Assembly: GCA_028583415.1 (NCBI GenBank)
Contig: CM053274.1
Coordinates: 95,760,549 to 95,824,548 of the forward strand
Direction: 5' to 3'
Length of the DNA: 64,000 nucleotides
DNA from: Protea cynaroides
Taxonomy: Eukaryota; Streptophyta; Magnoliopsida; Proteales; Proteaceae
Shown: positions 35,143 to 46,778 of the stretch, piece by piece
Numbering within the stretch: position 1 is the first letter of the stretch
Layout of the letters: the number at the start of each line of letters is the position of its first letter
Translations under genes and position numbers: made by a program
The notes under the pieces: model-generated
What the model was told of the DNA's origin: nothing
What the model saw: the letters and a program-made list of their open reading frames with translations, nothing else
The model's database searches: none

Positions 35143-35570
35143 GAAACTCAAGAACTAGCCCACTGACTACTGTGTGGAATGGCATTACTCATGCCAGACT
35201 TAAACTTATTTATAATGGTATCAGAATAGGAAGAAAAAAAAAAAACACTGCGACAACTTGGTCCACTATGAAATCACAATGTCAGTTCCTCGACTTCCAG
35301 GCTCAATTGCTCAAACAGAGCATCTACTTCCTTTAGATCGACGTCCTCCAATCTTGAAACTCAATGAACTAGTCCAGTGACTACTGTGTGGAACAGGAAT
35401 GGCATTACTCATTCCTTAATTTATTTATCAATGGCACCAGAAAGGGGTAAAAAAAAAATACTGCAACAACTTGGTCCACTATAAAATCACACTTTCAGTT
35501 CCTCGACTTCCGAGCTCAATGGCTCAAACAGAGCATCTACTTCCTTTAGATCCACATCCTCCAAACTTGA
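35143..35570. repeat. Tandem duplication spanning the terminal exon of the hydrolase gene
   Basis: Unit A (35143-35354) and unit B (35355-35570) are collinear. Unit B contains the real last exon. Unit A lies in its 3' flank and still encodes, on the minus strand, LEDVDLKEVDALFEQLSLEV then EELTL and a stop, but it lacks the first eight codons and the original splice acceptor. Confidence 0.9.
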
Positions 35571-38500
35571 TGGGTTCCACTTTGGATTCTGCAAAGGCAA
35601 TAACCAATGTTAAGTTGATAAGGATGCATTAGCCTAAAGTAGAGACTTAGGAGAAGCGGGACCACAAAAATTACTGCTTCATGCCACATATAATATGTCA
35701 GTAATCAAAACTTAAAGCCTCTAAACCACATCAACATATAACTTTAATGTTCATTGTTATTGTGTAACTGCAGTGCTTTCAACACATGTTCTGATACTTT
35801 GCTACATCTAACTCCGGAGGAGGTATCTAGGAAGTGATTCTGTATACAGCCAGGAAAAATTGGCCTGCATATCTGCCAAGTCTTTAGTTATATAATCAAA
35901 CTATTTAATTCAGTAGTTTCCTTTGCTCATGACATTCAATACTCTTAGCTAAACAATTTTATAACACAATCCAATTTGTTATTCACTGCAATTTCACCAA
36001 CAAATAATATTCAGTCAACTTCAAATATCCAATGAGGTCAATGTTGCTGCCAAAACAATAGCTAGTCTGCTCCCCCAAACACTTTACCTGAAAGTAAAGG
36101 TAACATAGTTTAGACAGAAGATACAGTCTACCATTCTGTTTATAACTTGACCATTTTTCCACGAGAACAATAATGGATGGGATTACTTTATCAATTAGAA
36201 TATATAATGGGCAGAGTGATACTCGTTAATCACTCAACATCTCCTTTCCCTTTTAAGACTACCAAATCTTCTACAATCAACTGCAAGACAATTTACATAA
36301 ATAATGCAATCTTACAATAATGAAATACCTATCCAATGTTTAAGCTGTTTACAAAAACAAAGGCACTGAAGATATAAAATACACGTTCATGTCCACTTAC
36401 GGGTTAGAACTTAGAACCCACACTTATAAGGGCTACTTTTGAACCATAATCTGACCTGATTCCAAATTGGACCACATCCTATATGCAATTTATACAGTGA
36501 TCTAGAAGCAAAAGAGGCCCTCCCCCCCATATGAATTGGTGAGAACAGAACTGGCATGGCAGGGAGTAATTACTTCTTTTTACAGCCGAAATAACCCCAG
36601 TGACCAAAACCTCAGCCTCCAAAACAATAATAACAAAACCCTACTTAAAAATACCAACCTCCAAATAGAGACAGCCCAAAACATCAACTCCCAACCAGAT
36701 CTCGCCCCCAGGGGGGGAGAGAGGAAAGAAAGAAAGAATACATAAATAACCCAGATCAAAGCTAAGTTTTCAAGCATCAGGCTTTTCCTTTTCCGACCAC
36801 ATCTACTTTGTCTGCTTGATTCAGTATCTAGACTTTTACCCTCCTGATGCGGGATCCGGGTTGAGAAAACCCTAATTAATCCGCTAATGGGCCCAACCAA
36901 ATAACATGGAAGCTTGGTTCAACAAACAGGCAGAATGAAATAAACTCAAAACCAACCAGAGGGCAATTCGTAAATAACAGAAGTTTCAATAACTTGAAGA
37001 AACCAACAGAACCTAGGAAGATAAGAATAATCAAGGAAGGGGGAGTGTGGGTATTAAGACAAAAGAAGGGTGACTTAGGAAAAGTTATAAGGGAAGGGGT
37101 ATTATGGGAAAGGGGAAATAAAACCCAATCAAGAATCTGGAAAGGAGTTCGCCTCCTTCCTTTAGACAAAACAGGGGGCGGAAACCAGAATGGGTGGGGG
37201 GAGAGAGACTCACTCGATGGGTATCCGATGGACTTGAGATTTTAGATGAAGGTTCGTAGGGACTAGGAGTACTGTTCCCAACTGAATTGACCCAAACAGC
37301 AAGGAAAAGATGGATTGAAGGTCTGAATCTGGGTGGCAGTGGGAGAGAGAAAGCTGGGTTGCAGGTTTTGATTCTTCACACGAGATGATTTCAGGTCTTG
37401 GACCTTGGGGTTATGGGTTGCCCTTATAGGTTGAAGGTATTCCCAAATTTCAGGGGAAAAGAGGGGGACGAGAGAGTTTAACAAGAAATTGTGGGCTGGA
37501 GTTACCGCCCGAAACAGAGGAGGGGCGGTTGTAGGGACTGGGCAGAGGGAAGAGGAAGAAGAGAAAGAAAGGAAGGGAAAAGGAAGAAGAAGAGGAGAGG
37601 ATCAGCCTAAGCTGTCCTGATTCGCAGAAGGTGAAGAGAGAAAGGAAAAGAGAAGGGAAGGAGCTTGGCCAGCAGGCCTGCAAAATCACAAAACTGAAAC
37701 TTCAACTTCACCTGAAAATAAAACCTAATACATGTTCATTTAAAGGTAGAACTTTCCTAAACTAATAAAGAAACTAGAAAGTAAATAACACTTTAGAAAT
37801 CAAACTAATCCCATAGCAAAAAAAAAAAGAAAAAGGAAACCGATAAATTATAACTCCTAATCTAATTAACATCTACCAACCCTTTCCAACAAAAGGTGGT
37901 TGGGTTGACGGTTCAGGTTTGGCTTGGTAGCCAAATTGGCCGGCGACCATCCATTACAGCATCACCTCCTTCCACATTGAACTTCTTTGCACTACATAAA
38001 GATGCCCTTGTCCTGGTTGAGGCCATTTTCTTATAGCTCAAGAACATGCACTACTTGAGTACATATGGTCAAACTAGTTTCCCCATATAAAAGTGCTTGT
38101 CCTGGGTGGAGAGAATTTTTATACCAGCTAGAGTCATATTGTTGCTGTGGTGTTGGATTCTAGGATCTCTACACCACTCAAACCACCCAAAACTAACCAG
38201 ATTCTTTTGTTATCATATAGGAACTCATCCTTTCCCACTCCAGTTAATGACTCTGTATGCTTGCTTAGGACTTTCAGAATTCATGTCTCCAAATGGGCAA
38301 ACGCAAACACCAGATAGCTATGCATCAATACACGACATTTATTCCTCCTCCGGCTGTACCCTCATGTTTCAAACGCTGAAATGCATGTCTACACTGCCAG
38401 GCACAGAAAAGCTTCGGTTTTTCAACACTGTGTACCTAGCAACAATTTTTCCACGCATATGATGCGACTCTTATTATGATAGAAACTTGGATCAGCTTGT

Positions 38501-41500
38501 GCAACGCAAAAAAGAATCATCTGAGGAATATCAACAGAAAACAATCTACAAACAGATTGTTGTGTAACTTACCAAAGAAGCCAAATAATTGAAAGGTTAT
38601 AACACAAGGGAAAGAAGTTAATTCACATTGTTTATCGGGTTTATAAAGCTTCCACTACCAGAACCCGTAGACCTTTTTTTTATTTTTTATTTTTTTGATA
38701 GGCAAGCCCCAAGGACAGTTGAACACATGACCTCTTGATAGTAGACACAGCAATATATTCATAATTAGAGAACTTCCAGTCCACAAATTGGAAGTTTGAC
38801 ATCATTTTGATATATAACAAAAAGAATTCCATGAGATAAAGGAAAAAAAACTTTTGACAGGAAAATAAAGAAAGTAAACCTGGTCCTTGTCAACCAAAAC
38901 TGCCCGAACACCTTCAGCAAAATCATTTCGAAATGAGGACTTTAAAGCAACACGGTATTCAGCTTTCATTACCCCACTTAACTGGAGACAATAAATTGCA
39001 CGAAGAACAGAAAGGCATTACATTCTCAAAAACATAAGCCTTAAAAATGAACCTATTAATGAATCACAACAAAGTTTAAGCAGCATAACAAAAACTCACG
39101 TTGCACAATTCATTGTCATTTCTCCCAAGTGCAGATGCAACTCTAGAGAAATGCTTTTGCGTTAAACATAGAGAAAAAGGAGCTCCTTTTCTAAGCCCTA
39201 AAAGTGCTTCATTAGCCCATTCTGCCACTGCAAAACAGAAAGGAGAAAAAAGAAAAAAAAGAAAAAAGAAGAAAAAGGAAGATGGTCAATCATCATGAAG
39301 GATGAATTGCATAACAACTATCAAACAGTGACCCACAATTTGCAACCTAGTCACTAAAATCCAAAAGCACGATATCATAAAACAGAACATCCCCCCACAC
39401 CCTCTTCATTCTTTTATCGGTGTTCCACAGCAGCCTTTCAACAGTGATTTCAATTAAAGAGAAAGAAGAAGAAATAACCTCTTCCTTCCCTTGTATAAAT
39501 TGCAGGGGTGCAATCAGGATTCTTATCCTTTGAAAAACAGTAAGATATTTAATTCATGCAATTTGCGATAAACAAGTTTTAAGCCATAAATCATAAAGAA
39601 TATAGAAACTCTAGCTACTTCTGAAGGAACTTGAAATGATTTTCCATGCAATTACTTGGCACCTGAACAATGTAAGGGTGCCTACACTGTTCAGTGTTCA
39701 CATAAAAAACTTTATGCCTGTTCAGACCTAACATATGATATTGTGAACAACTAACAAAAATTTCAGGAGCACGACAGCAGCCATTAACATTGTCGTTAAT
39801 TGAGGTGTGTCATGGATAGGCAGGTGGCACACCTGTAGGTTCCGTACTCAGACGATGTTTCTCAAGCTCCCCAATTATCTCAATGACCGACTTCTCCAAA
39901 CCAAAGGATGACACTATCTGAGGTAAAAGAAACTTCAGTTGGGCCTCCGAATCGGGCTCCTTACTGTATTTGGGCAATAGTGCCTTGACATCTTTGTGGG
40001 GATCATCAGAGCTGTGTGCAGAATGGATATTTGATCAACAGAAATTAAATGATAGTAACAAGTAGAAAAAAATATTAAACTATTATCTTGGTAAGTTTTT
40101 CCATGAGAATTTTGGTCCATGCAAATAATTCATTATAACAATATGAAGGGATTGAGAAACAAAGAATCTACTACAACCGAAATGAGTCATATGATTGAGA
40201 AATTACAAGGTTAATGCAAGAAGAGCCTCCTTCAATGAAGTTAAACTTCCAGATGGCACATAATGGGTACCAAGCCCTACGTATAGTGCATCAGCAGGAG
40301 AAGAAATCCTTTTTCCACTCAACCCAAGATAAGCACCTGGGAAAAACTCCAACATATCCAAGTCAAACAACAAAATGAACAAAAAGAAAATAAAACGATA
40401 GAAAAACATACAATCATTATAGGGAAAGGCATAATAACTGATCAGGCCCACTGAAATCAAAAGAACATAAGAAAAACTTTAATAGGCATACCAACTGATC
40501 CTCCCCCTGGACTCTGTGCTGCTATGTAAGCAAATCCAACATCTGGGAACAAGCCAATTCCATTTTCTGGCATAGCGAGCAATGTCCTCTAAAGCAAGAC
40601 ACAAAGAATAAATATATAAATAAACACAAGGTCCAGTTACCAGTAAAACTTGACTCACTAGACAGAAAATATTTCACAACGATACCATCTGTTTGATTAC
40701 TCATGGAAAGCAAAAATACCTCAGTAACAATCCGGTAGCGACCATGACCGGATAGACCAATTCCAAAACCCATGGTTACGCCATCCATGAAGGAAATATA
40801 TGGCTTCTTGTACTCAGAAATTTTGCATATGAGGGAATATTCTGCAGCAAATACCTGCCAGAGAACTCAATCATTCAGTCAACAGCATTAACTTCAGTAA
40901 ATATGAAGACAACATGCTGTGAACATTTGAAGCTAAATCATGCACAACTAGGTATTCAACAAACAGAAATTTAAATCATGCATATATCCAAGCTGTATGA
41001 CGATAATGTCTGGCATAAGCCTTCAATATCGAACAAAAACAAATCAGTGCAGTAAAATGACAATGAGTTGCCGATGTTACCAAGCTAGCTAAAGTAAATG
41101 TTAGCAAGCCACTACAAATAACATGAGTAAACCACACAATATCCAGAAAAAGAATAAAATAAAGTATTTGACAATATCTTAAAATTATCAACAGACTCGA
41201 AAATAGAAAAATCATAATTAAACAGAAAATGGTAAGTATGAGAAAGAGCTGCTGGTTGATCCCACTGATGTTTGAATTAATAATATTTTTAAAATGAATA
41301 AATAAAATGATAGTTTCTTTTTGGCCCCAAGTAGATTTGAATTCATGTCCTCCGATTAGGACTATGACAAAGTAAAAGAACAAGAAAAAATAGAGATTTC
41401 TTTTTTTCTTCTTTTTTTTTTTTCCAAGCAGACACCACATTTTGATCACAGACTCACCATATGACTCACTCGTCTGAAAATAAAGCATTTCCTAAGGTCC

Positions 41501-43366
41501 AACTTCTCAAGACATTAGTCAGGCTCTAACTGCATCTCATTATTCTAAAGCCCCAATTACCGCAAGTAAAATAACAGATAAGCAATACCACTTCCCTAGA
41601 CTTTACCAACTTACCAATTTGGCATCCTAGTTTATATACCACTTACTTAATGGCCATGCATGCAGACTATTTTTAGCACATATCTTGCCTCTTGCATAAT
41701 TACATAAACTAAGTTAAAATTGCAAGAATAAACAAAAAAAAAACGACCCAATACTTCACCCTAGCTAGAATTGCTACTTCCAACATGATTATATTTGGGG
41801 AGGATGTCTCTGTTTCTGCCCTTCATTTCTTCCCCACTCATAAGAATCATTACAGTCAACAAAAAAAAATAGCATTACAGACTATGGTTTTCATCACAAA
41901 GTAATAATGAGTTAACAAACCATCACTAAGTAATAACAAGCTAATTCCTAGATTTTGTAATCGCAAGAGTGCTGTATGTATCAATTTGATATTAAAATGT
42001 CAAAAATCCTCGATTATATCTGAATTTTGATGTTGTGTTATGATCTGCTTCACATCACCACCTGCAGATCAAACTATGGCTACTGGATATTAAATGGATG
42101 CATATCTAGCAAGTCTAGTTACTAATAACAAAACAATCCAGTATGCAGCAATGTAGTAGACACCTAATGACAACCAAAATCAGTCATGCAACCATGAAAC
42201 ACACATATGTAAGTACAAGACACTGTGAGAAGACCTTCTGTACAAGAGGAGTGGTTTTGTCCTTTTGAATTTCGGCAACGACCCCCTTTATGTCCATTCC
42301 TGCATTGATTATGAATGGTCACTTTCAAAATTCAGCGACCACCCAGGAGGACAAAATCTATGAAGGACATTCAATTTGAAAGGAAAAGAAATATATATGT
42401 AATGCAGAAAATGAACAAATGCTAAGAGAAGCTAGTGGTGGCCAAAAAAAAAAAAAAAAAGAGGATTGTCTTCCTTTATGTTACCTGCTGAGAATGCACG
42501 AGATGAGCTGCCCTCCACCAGAACACATTTGACTCTGGGATCCGCTTCCCAATCTTCCAGATAATTTTTGTACTTCACATCCATATCTGCCATAGAAATT
42601 CAGTAACATGTCAAAACAATCAAAGTGTCAGTCACTAAATTATTATATTTGATAACTGACTACAACATATCTAACAGCATAGTTCCATGAAAATCCTAGC
42701 TGCAATACAGACTCCATATACCAACTTCCACCGTTTCTTTTTAAACTTTCCAGTGGATTAACTAGATAAGCTTTATACAAAGCAGTATCAAACCTCAACG
42801 AAATGCATGGAAACAAAATTGTCAACTCCTTCCCTCACTCTGAAATCATTTACGAAATTCCACAGCGAATTTAGGGGGAAAAAAAAAGGAAAAAAATTAA
42901 ACCAAACTCCAAAGCAATTGGTGAAAAAAGACAAAAGCAATTTCAAAGTCCATATGAACCTAGTATAGCATAACCATATCTACAGTTCCACTTCCACGAA
43001 GAAAACTTCAATTGCAATGACCGCAAGTCAAAATTTTTTTTTTTTTTTTTTTAATTCTAAAGAAAGAAAGATATCTATTGTACAGATGAGTCAAGAGATA
43101 CCTAAGTTCATGGCATTGAGAGCTTTGGGACGGTCGAGGGTGATGACTGCGACGCCATTAGGGAAGACATTTCCCTTCACGAATTCTTCGCTGCCAGCCA
43201 TGATCGCAAAGGTTCGTCGAGAATCGGGGGTCTTAACGCTTTTTAATAGATTCGAACGGCAAAAACACCGAATTTGCAGGAGAGAATTCAGCCGGGTGAT
43301 TGGAATGGCATACAAAACGGAGGAAGATATTCTGAGAAGAGGAGAGTGAGACAGTGGAATCCGCAT
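35487..43366 (-). CDS. 3-hydroxyisobutyryl-CoA hydrolase-like protein 3, mitochondrial
   Basis: The ten minus-strand exons are 43366-43102, 42586-42485, 42299-42235, 40854-40720, 40588-40492, 40336-40207, 40011-39833, 39227-39100, 38981-38880 and 35588-35487. All introns are GT-AG and phases agree, giving ~434 aa. An in-frame ATG at 43390 would add eight residues. The N-terminus (…RIPLSHSPLLRISSSVLYAI…) resembles a mitochondrial presequence. The mature part starts EEFVKGNVFPNGVAVITLDR with PKALNAMNL. Crotonase-fold motifs are SRAFSAGMDIKG, SFMDGVTMGFGIGLSGHGRY and MPENGIGLFPDVGF, the last holding the Glu and Asp that act in human HIBCH. The C-terminus is EPLSSEVEELKV. It matches Arabidopsis At4g13360/At3g60510. 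By family it hydrolyses 3-hydroxyisobutyryl-CoA in valine catabolism, though activity of this subfamily is less certain. The Ser in RAFSAG replaces the usual Cys. Confidence 0.93.
35589..38879 (-). other. Intron 9 of the hydrolase gene (3.3 kb)
   Basis: The part 36,480-37,720 has different texture (purine-rich blocks 37,540-37,660 and a GGGGGGG run at 36,712-36,718) and may be an old inserted element, but I found no termini or protein domain. A T-rich tract with 'aagccccaaggacagttgaacacatgacctc' near 38,700 resembles a common dispersed plant repeat. Confidence 0.4.
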
Positions 43367-45008
43367 GTTAAATGTAACACAAGAGTCCAACCAGTATATA
43401 AATATCTAAGCAAAAAGCATCCAGCTTCATTCCCTTCGATTTTATTATTTTTTTAATATTTTATTATATTATTGGGACGGTTTTTGTACACGGCCGCCTA
43501 TGTTTGCGCACTTACGTTTTCATTCAATATGAGAAGGTAGTTTTGATACACCTCATTATTCAACGATTAAAATACAATAACGTATGTACACAGCCTGATA
43601 CATTTTACTTTTTTTTTTTTTTTTTGGGGGGGGGTTAAATGGGAGAGTGATTAAAATCAATCCAAATTATGCACTGCCCTAGATTGACTCTGTGTTAATA
43701 AATTGAAATCATTAGCACATTGCATCGTTCCTACTCATAATTTAATATATATATAAAAAATAAAAATAAGATAATATATTATTTATTTTTCAATATTGTG
43801 ACGTGCATTAGAACAAATCAAAACACAGTTCATACCCATAATTTAATAATCTAACAAATTTAATAGTATAATTCATCTATGATGTCTTCAATCCATGGAT
43901 ATTTATTTCATTAATACCAAAAAACAAACTTAAAGAATAACATTATAACCTATGGTTTTATAATTGATTTATCCAGTGTAAGTGGTTTTAAATCGCACTA
44001 GATCTTATTTCCAAAATCAAAACCAAATCGTTATTCATGATTACTGTATAAACAGTTCTCTTTAGTTTCTGTACACATTTCGGTTTCATGTTTTGAAATC
44101 CTTTCCGTTACAAATTAAAAATACAAGCTTAGGGAATGCATAATGAAAAGAAAAAAAATTCAAAATAGGGCATGTTATTTAATACATTCATTAATCCAAT
44201 AACGATAATGTATACCAAACACATTGTCAATAATGAATCCAGATCGTGAAATTGAATCAAAACCAACCATACGAAAAGAAGGGTTTAATTGTTCACTTAA
44301 TATGAAATGTGAGCTGGATATTGGTTCACGTAACTCTTGATGCTTACACATTTAAGTAATAATTCTTCAATTTATGTGTATACTATTGTTTTTTAGTCAA
44401 ATATTTTTCAAATCTAAATGTTTAAAACCCGAATTTTTCATTCATAAATTTTTGCTATTATTGAAATGTTTGATCATATTTTCTACTTGCCCGTTCAAAC
44501 TCTAAGCCGTTTTAACATGGCATCTCTTTTTTTTTTTTTTTTTTCAAGCCATTCATGTTTTAACCAACTATGTCTTGCTATTGAAGTAGGAACACTCAAT
44601 TGAACGATTTGTTTCTAGTTGAGACACAAATTTTTAATAAGTATTTTTTTTTTTCTGTTGGTAATGGTAAGGGGTGCCTCAAATCTCAAGGCTCATTTTG
44701 AGTATAAGATAGTCAAATCCATGACCTATTGGGTGTCTGTACTCAATTAACGAGACATCAATGAATTAAGCAAAACAGTTGTTCACTGTATATTTTGCAT
44801 TAACATACTGGGCTCTTACAATTTTTTGTCACGTAGAATGTGATGTGGTAATTTCCAAACGTACAACCAATAAATGATACATTTTGGATTAACTTCAGGT
44901 AAAAATTGATGGTCAAACTCAATTGTATAATCAACTTGTAGAGGATTGTTCATTTGTATTATGAATGGTCTAAGATTATGGGTTTTTACAATTTAACCAT
45001 TATTTGAT
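43367..45008. other. Intergenic: promoter side of the hydrolase gene, then AT-rich DNA
   Basis: It contains a degraded family-D MITE-like piece (about 43,476-43,600), a T19-G9 tract at 43,607-43,634, and AT-rich sequence without a gene. Confidence 0.45.
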
Positions 45009-45420
45009 CTTAGTTTTATCTATATGTATATAATTTATATTGGATTGAAATTTTTTCGATAGATAGGAAATTGAATACTTACATGTAAACCAATTTAGCT
45101 TAAACAATCATATTGAATGGTAGGAAAAAAAAATAAAGAGTAAGTGTATTATGTGAAATATTATACATACCACCATGATGTACAATCTTCTTACACACTT
45201 TCCTCCTCGTATTGCCTTAGTTTTCTTTATATTTATAATTTGGACTCGATTGAAATTTTATAGGTAAGTGGGAAATTATAGGCTTATATGTAAACCAATT
45301 TAACTCAAACAATCATATGGAATGTTAGAAAAAATAAATTAAAGTAAAGGTATTCATGTGAAAGGTTATACATACCATTGTGGTGTATAATATTTTTACA
45401 CATTTTCCACTTGATATTGC
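45009..45420. repeat. Tandem duplication, ~206-bp unit x2
   Basis: Unit 1 (45009-45214) and unit 2 (45215-45420) share 'cttagttttatct…gattgaaatttt', 'aaaccaattta(g/a)ct(t/c)aaacaatcatat' and 'ttatacataccaccat/attgtggtgta'. Divergence is moderate, so this is older than the 137-bp and 300-bp duplications. Confidence 0.8.
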
Positions 45421-46189
45421 CTCTACATGACATGTGAGTCATTGTATATGGTTGTAAGTCATTTTTCAATGAGGTAGGGCTGTTTTCCCATAACCTTTCG
45501 TTTTCTAATCACGTGGACTTGCATTGATACTCACTCTCTTTAACAATATGGGTGTCTATTAACAAAATCATTCGCACACACGGTTCCCTTTACACACACT
45601 TGTGAAACCCTTATCCTTTAAAAAAATAATTTTAGAAGAAAAAGATTTATGTCCGATAATATGTTCGTAAGCCCAAACACATGAGAGGTGAAATGTTCAG
45701 CCCACTTCTTAGTTAGGATGTCCATGCATACACAACAGATGAAGAACCCTTTCCCTAACCCCAGATACCTTTTCTGCTTATTGGATTGGTCAGGTGAGTC
45801 ACCGGTTGGGTAGCAAGAAATTGTTTCCAGGGGGTATCCGATGTTCACCTCACGTAATTTTGTAAGTTGAAAAGGACTTCAAACGAAATAAATAATATTA
45901 TTTCTTCTTTCCCGCCTGATATTTACGGGGCTCAGTCCTCAGTGGCGGGTCTTGGGGTTCGTGCCTTTTTTTTTTTTTTTTTTCCAAAAAAAAGCAATAG
46001 TAATTCAGAAATTCCATAAATAAACAGTGCCTTTTCCGTATAAATTTACTTAAAAAAGGAAAAAATATTTAAAAAATATTTTGCCATTTTTAAAGTGGCG
46101 TACCATCTCGCAAAACTTTCCACCATCTTCATATCGTATTTCGAATCTCAACCGTCCATCTGATCCACTATAATGATCATTACCCTCCA

Positions 46190-46778
46190 GATCTATTTAA
46201 TGCAGTTAGGGTTTCCATAGTGATAGGGAAATATGAACCGTCAGATATGAATATTGTGATACAAAAATTTCGTAATTGTTGCTTCAGAGTGATATATTTT
46301 TATTTTGTTTATTTTATTTTATTTTTTCCGTTCTAAACCCTAAGTATCGTGTATCCGATGAAACCCTAACTCGTTCGTTTCTCACGGTAAAAAAGAAATT
46401 CCAGGAAAATAGAAGTATCATGCCGATTTATCATACAGAAAAGATCGGATTCAGATGGGGATGCGGTGTTTTCTGTAAATATATTTCTCGATCGGTGTTG
46501 GAGGTTCTATTTTGTGTTGCTGTTGGTTCAGGTATGTGTCCATTTGGTTCTACTGGTTATATATTAAATTTCGTTGCGGTACCTGTTCAGATCTTTGGTA
46601 GGAATTGGATTTTAATCGGGTTGCGTGCGTTTTAGGATTTAATTTTTGGGTTTCTCTGATAATTGTGTTGTAATTACATTACCAGATCTGATGCTAGGTT
46701 TCGGAACAAAGAAACATGTATGATGGAGGATGAAAATTGGGGGAATCTGTTTTCCTTTTGTCAATTGAGTGTTTGTAG
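46190..46778 (+). promoter_or_regulatory. 5' UTR of the Enhancer-of-polycomb-like gene, with a 5'-UTR intron and an upstream ORF
   Basis: A donor-like cag|gtatgt at 46531/46532 and an acceptor tttgtag ending at 46778, directly before the start codon, define a probable 247-bp leader intron. An upstream ATG at 46420 opens a frame that, after splicing, runs 40 codons across the junction and stops at a TAG inside the first codons of the main ORF. Telomere-box-like 'aaaccctaa' motifs occur at 46335 and 46360. The transcription start itself is not visible. Confidence 0.55.

Noticed and set aside
36580..37689. Several ORFs of 70-106 codons in intron 9 of the hydrolase gene
   Set aside because: Low-complexity Phe/Leu/Ser translations of purine/pyrimidine-rich DNA without any conserved motif.
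39470..39520. A candidate extra exon of the hydrolase gene (DCTPAIYTREG)
   Set aside because: Exon 7 joins exon 8 in phase to give the conserved …VAEWANEAL sequence, so no exon is needed here.
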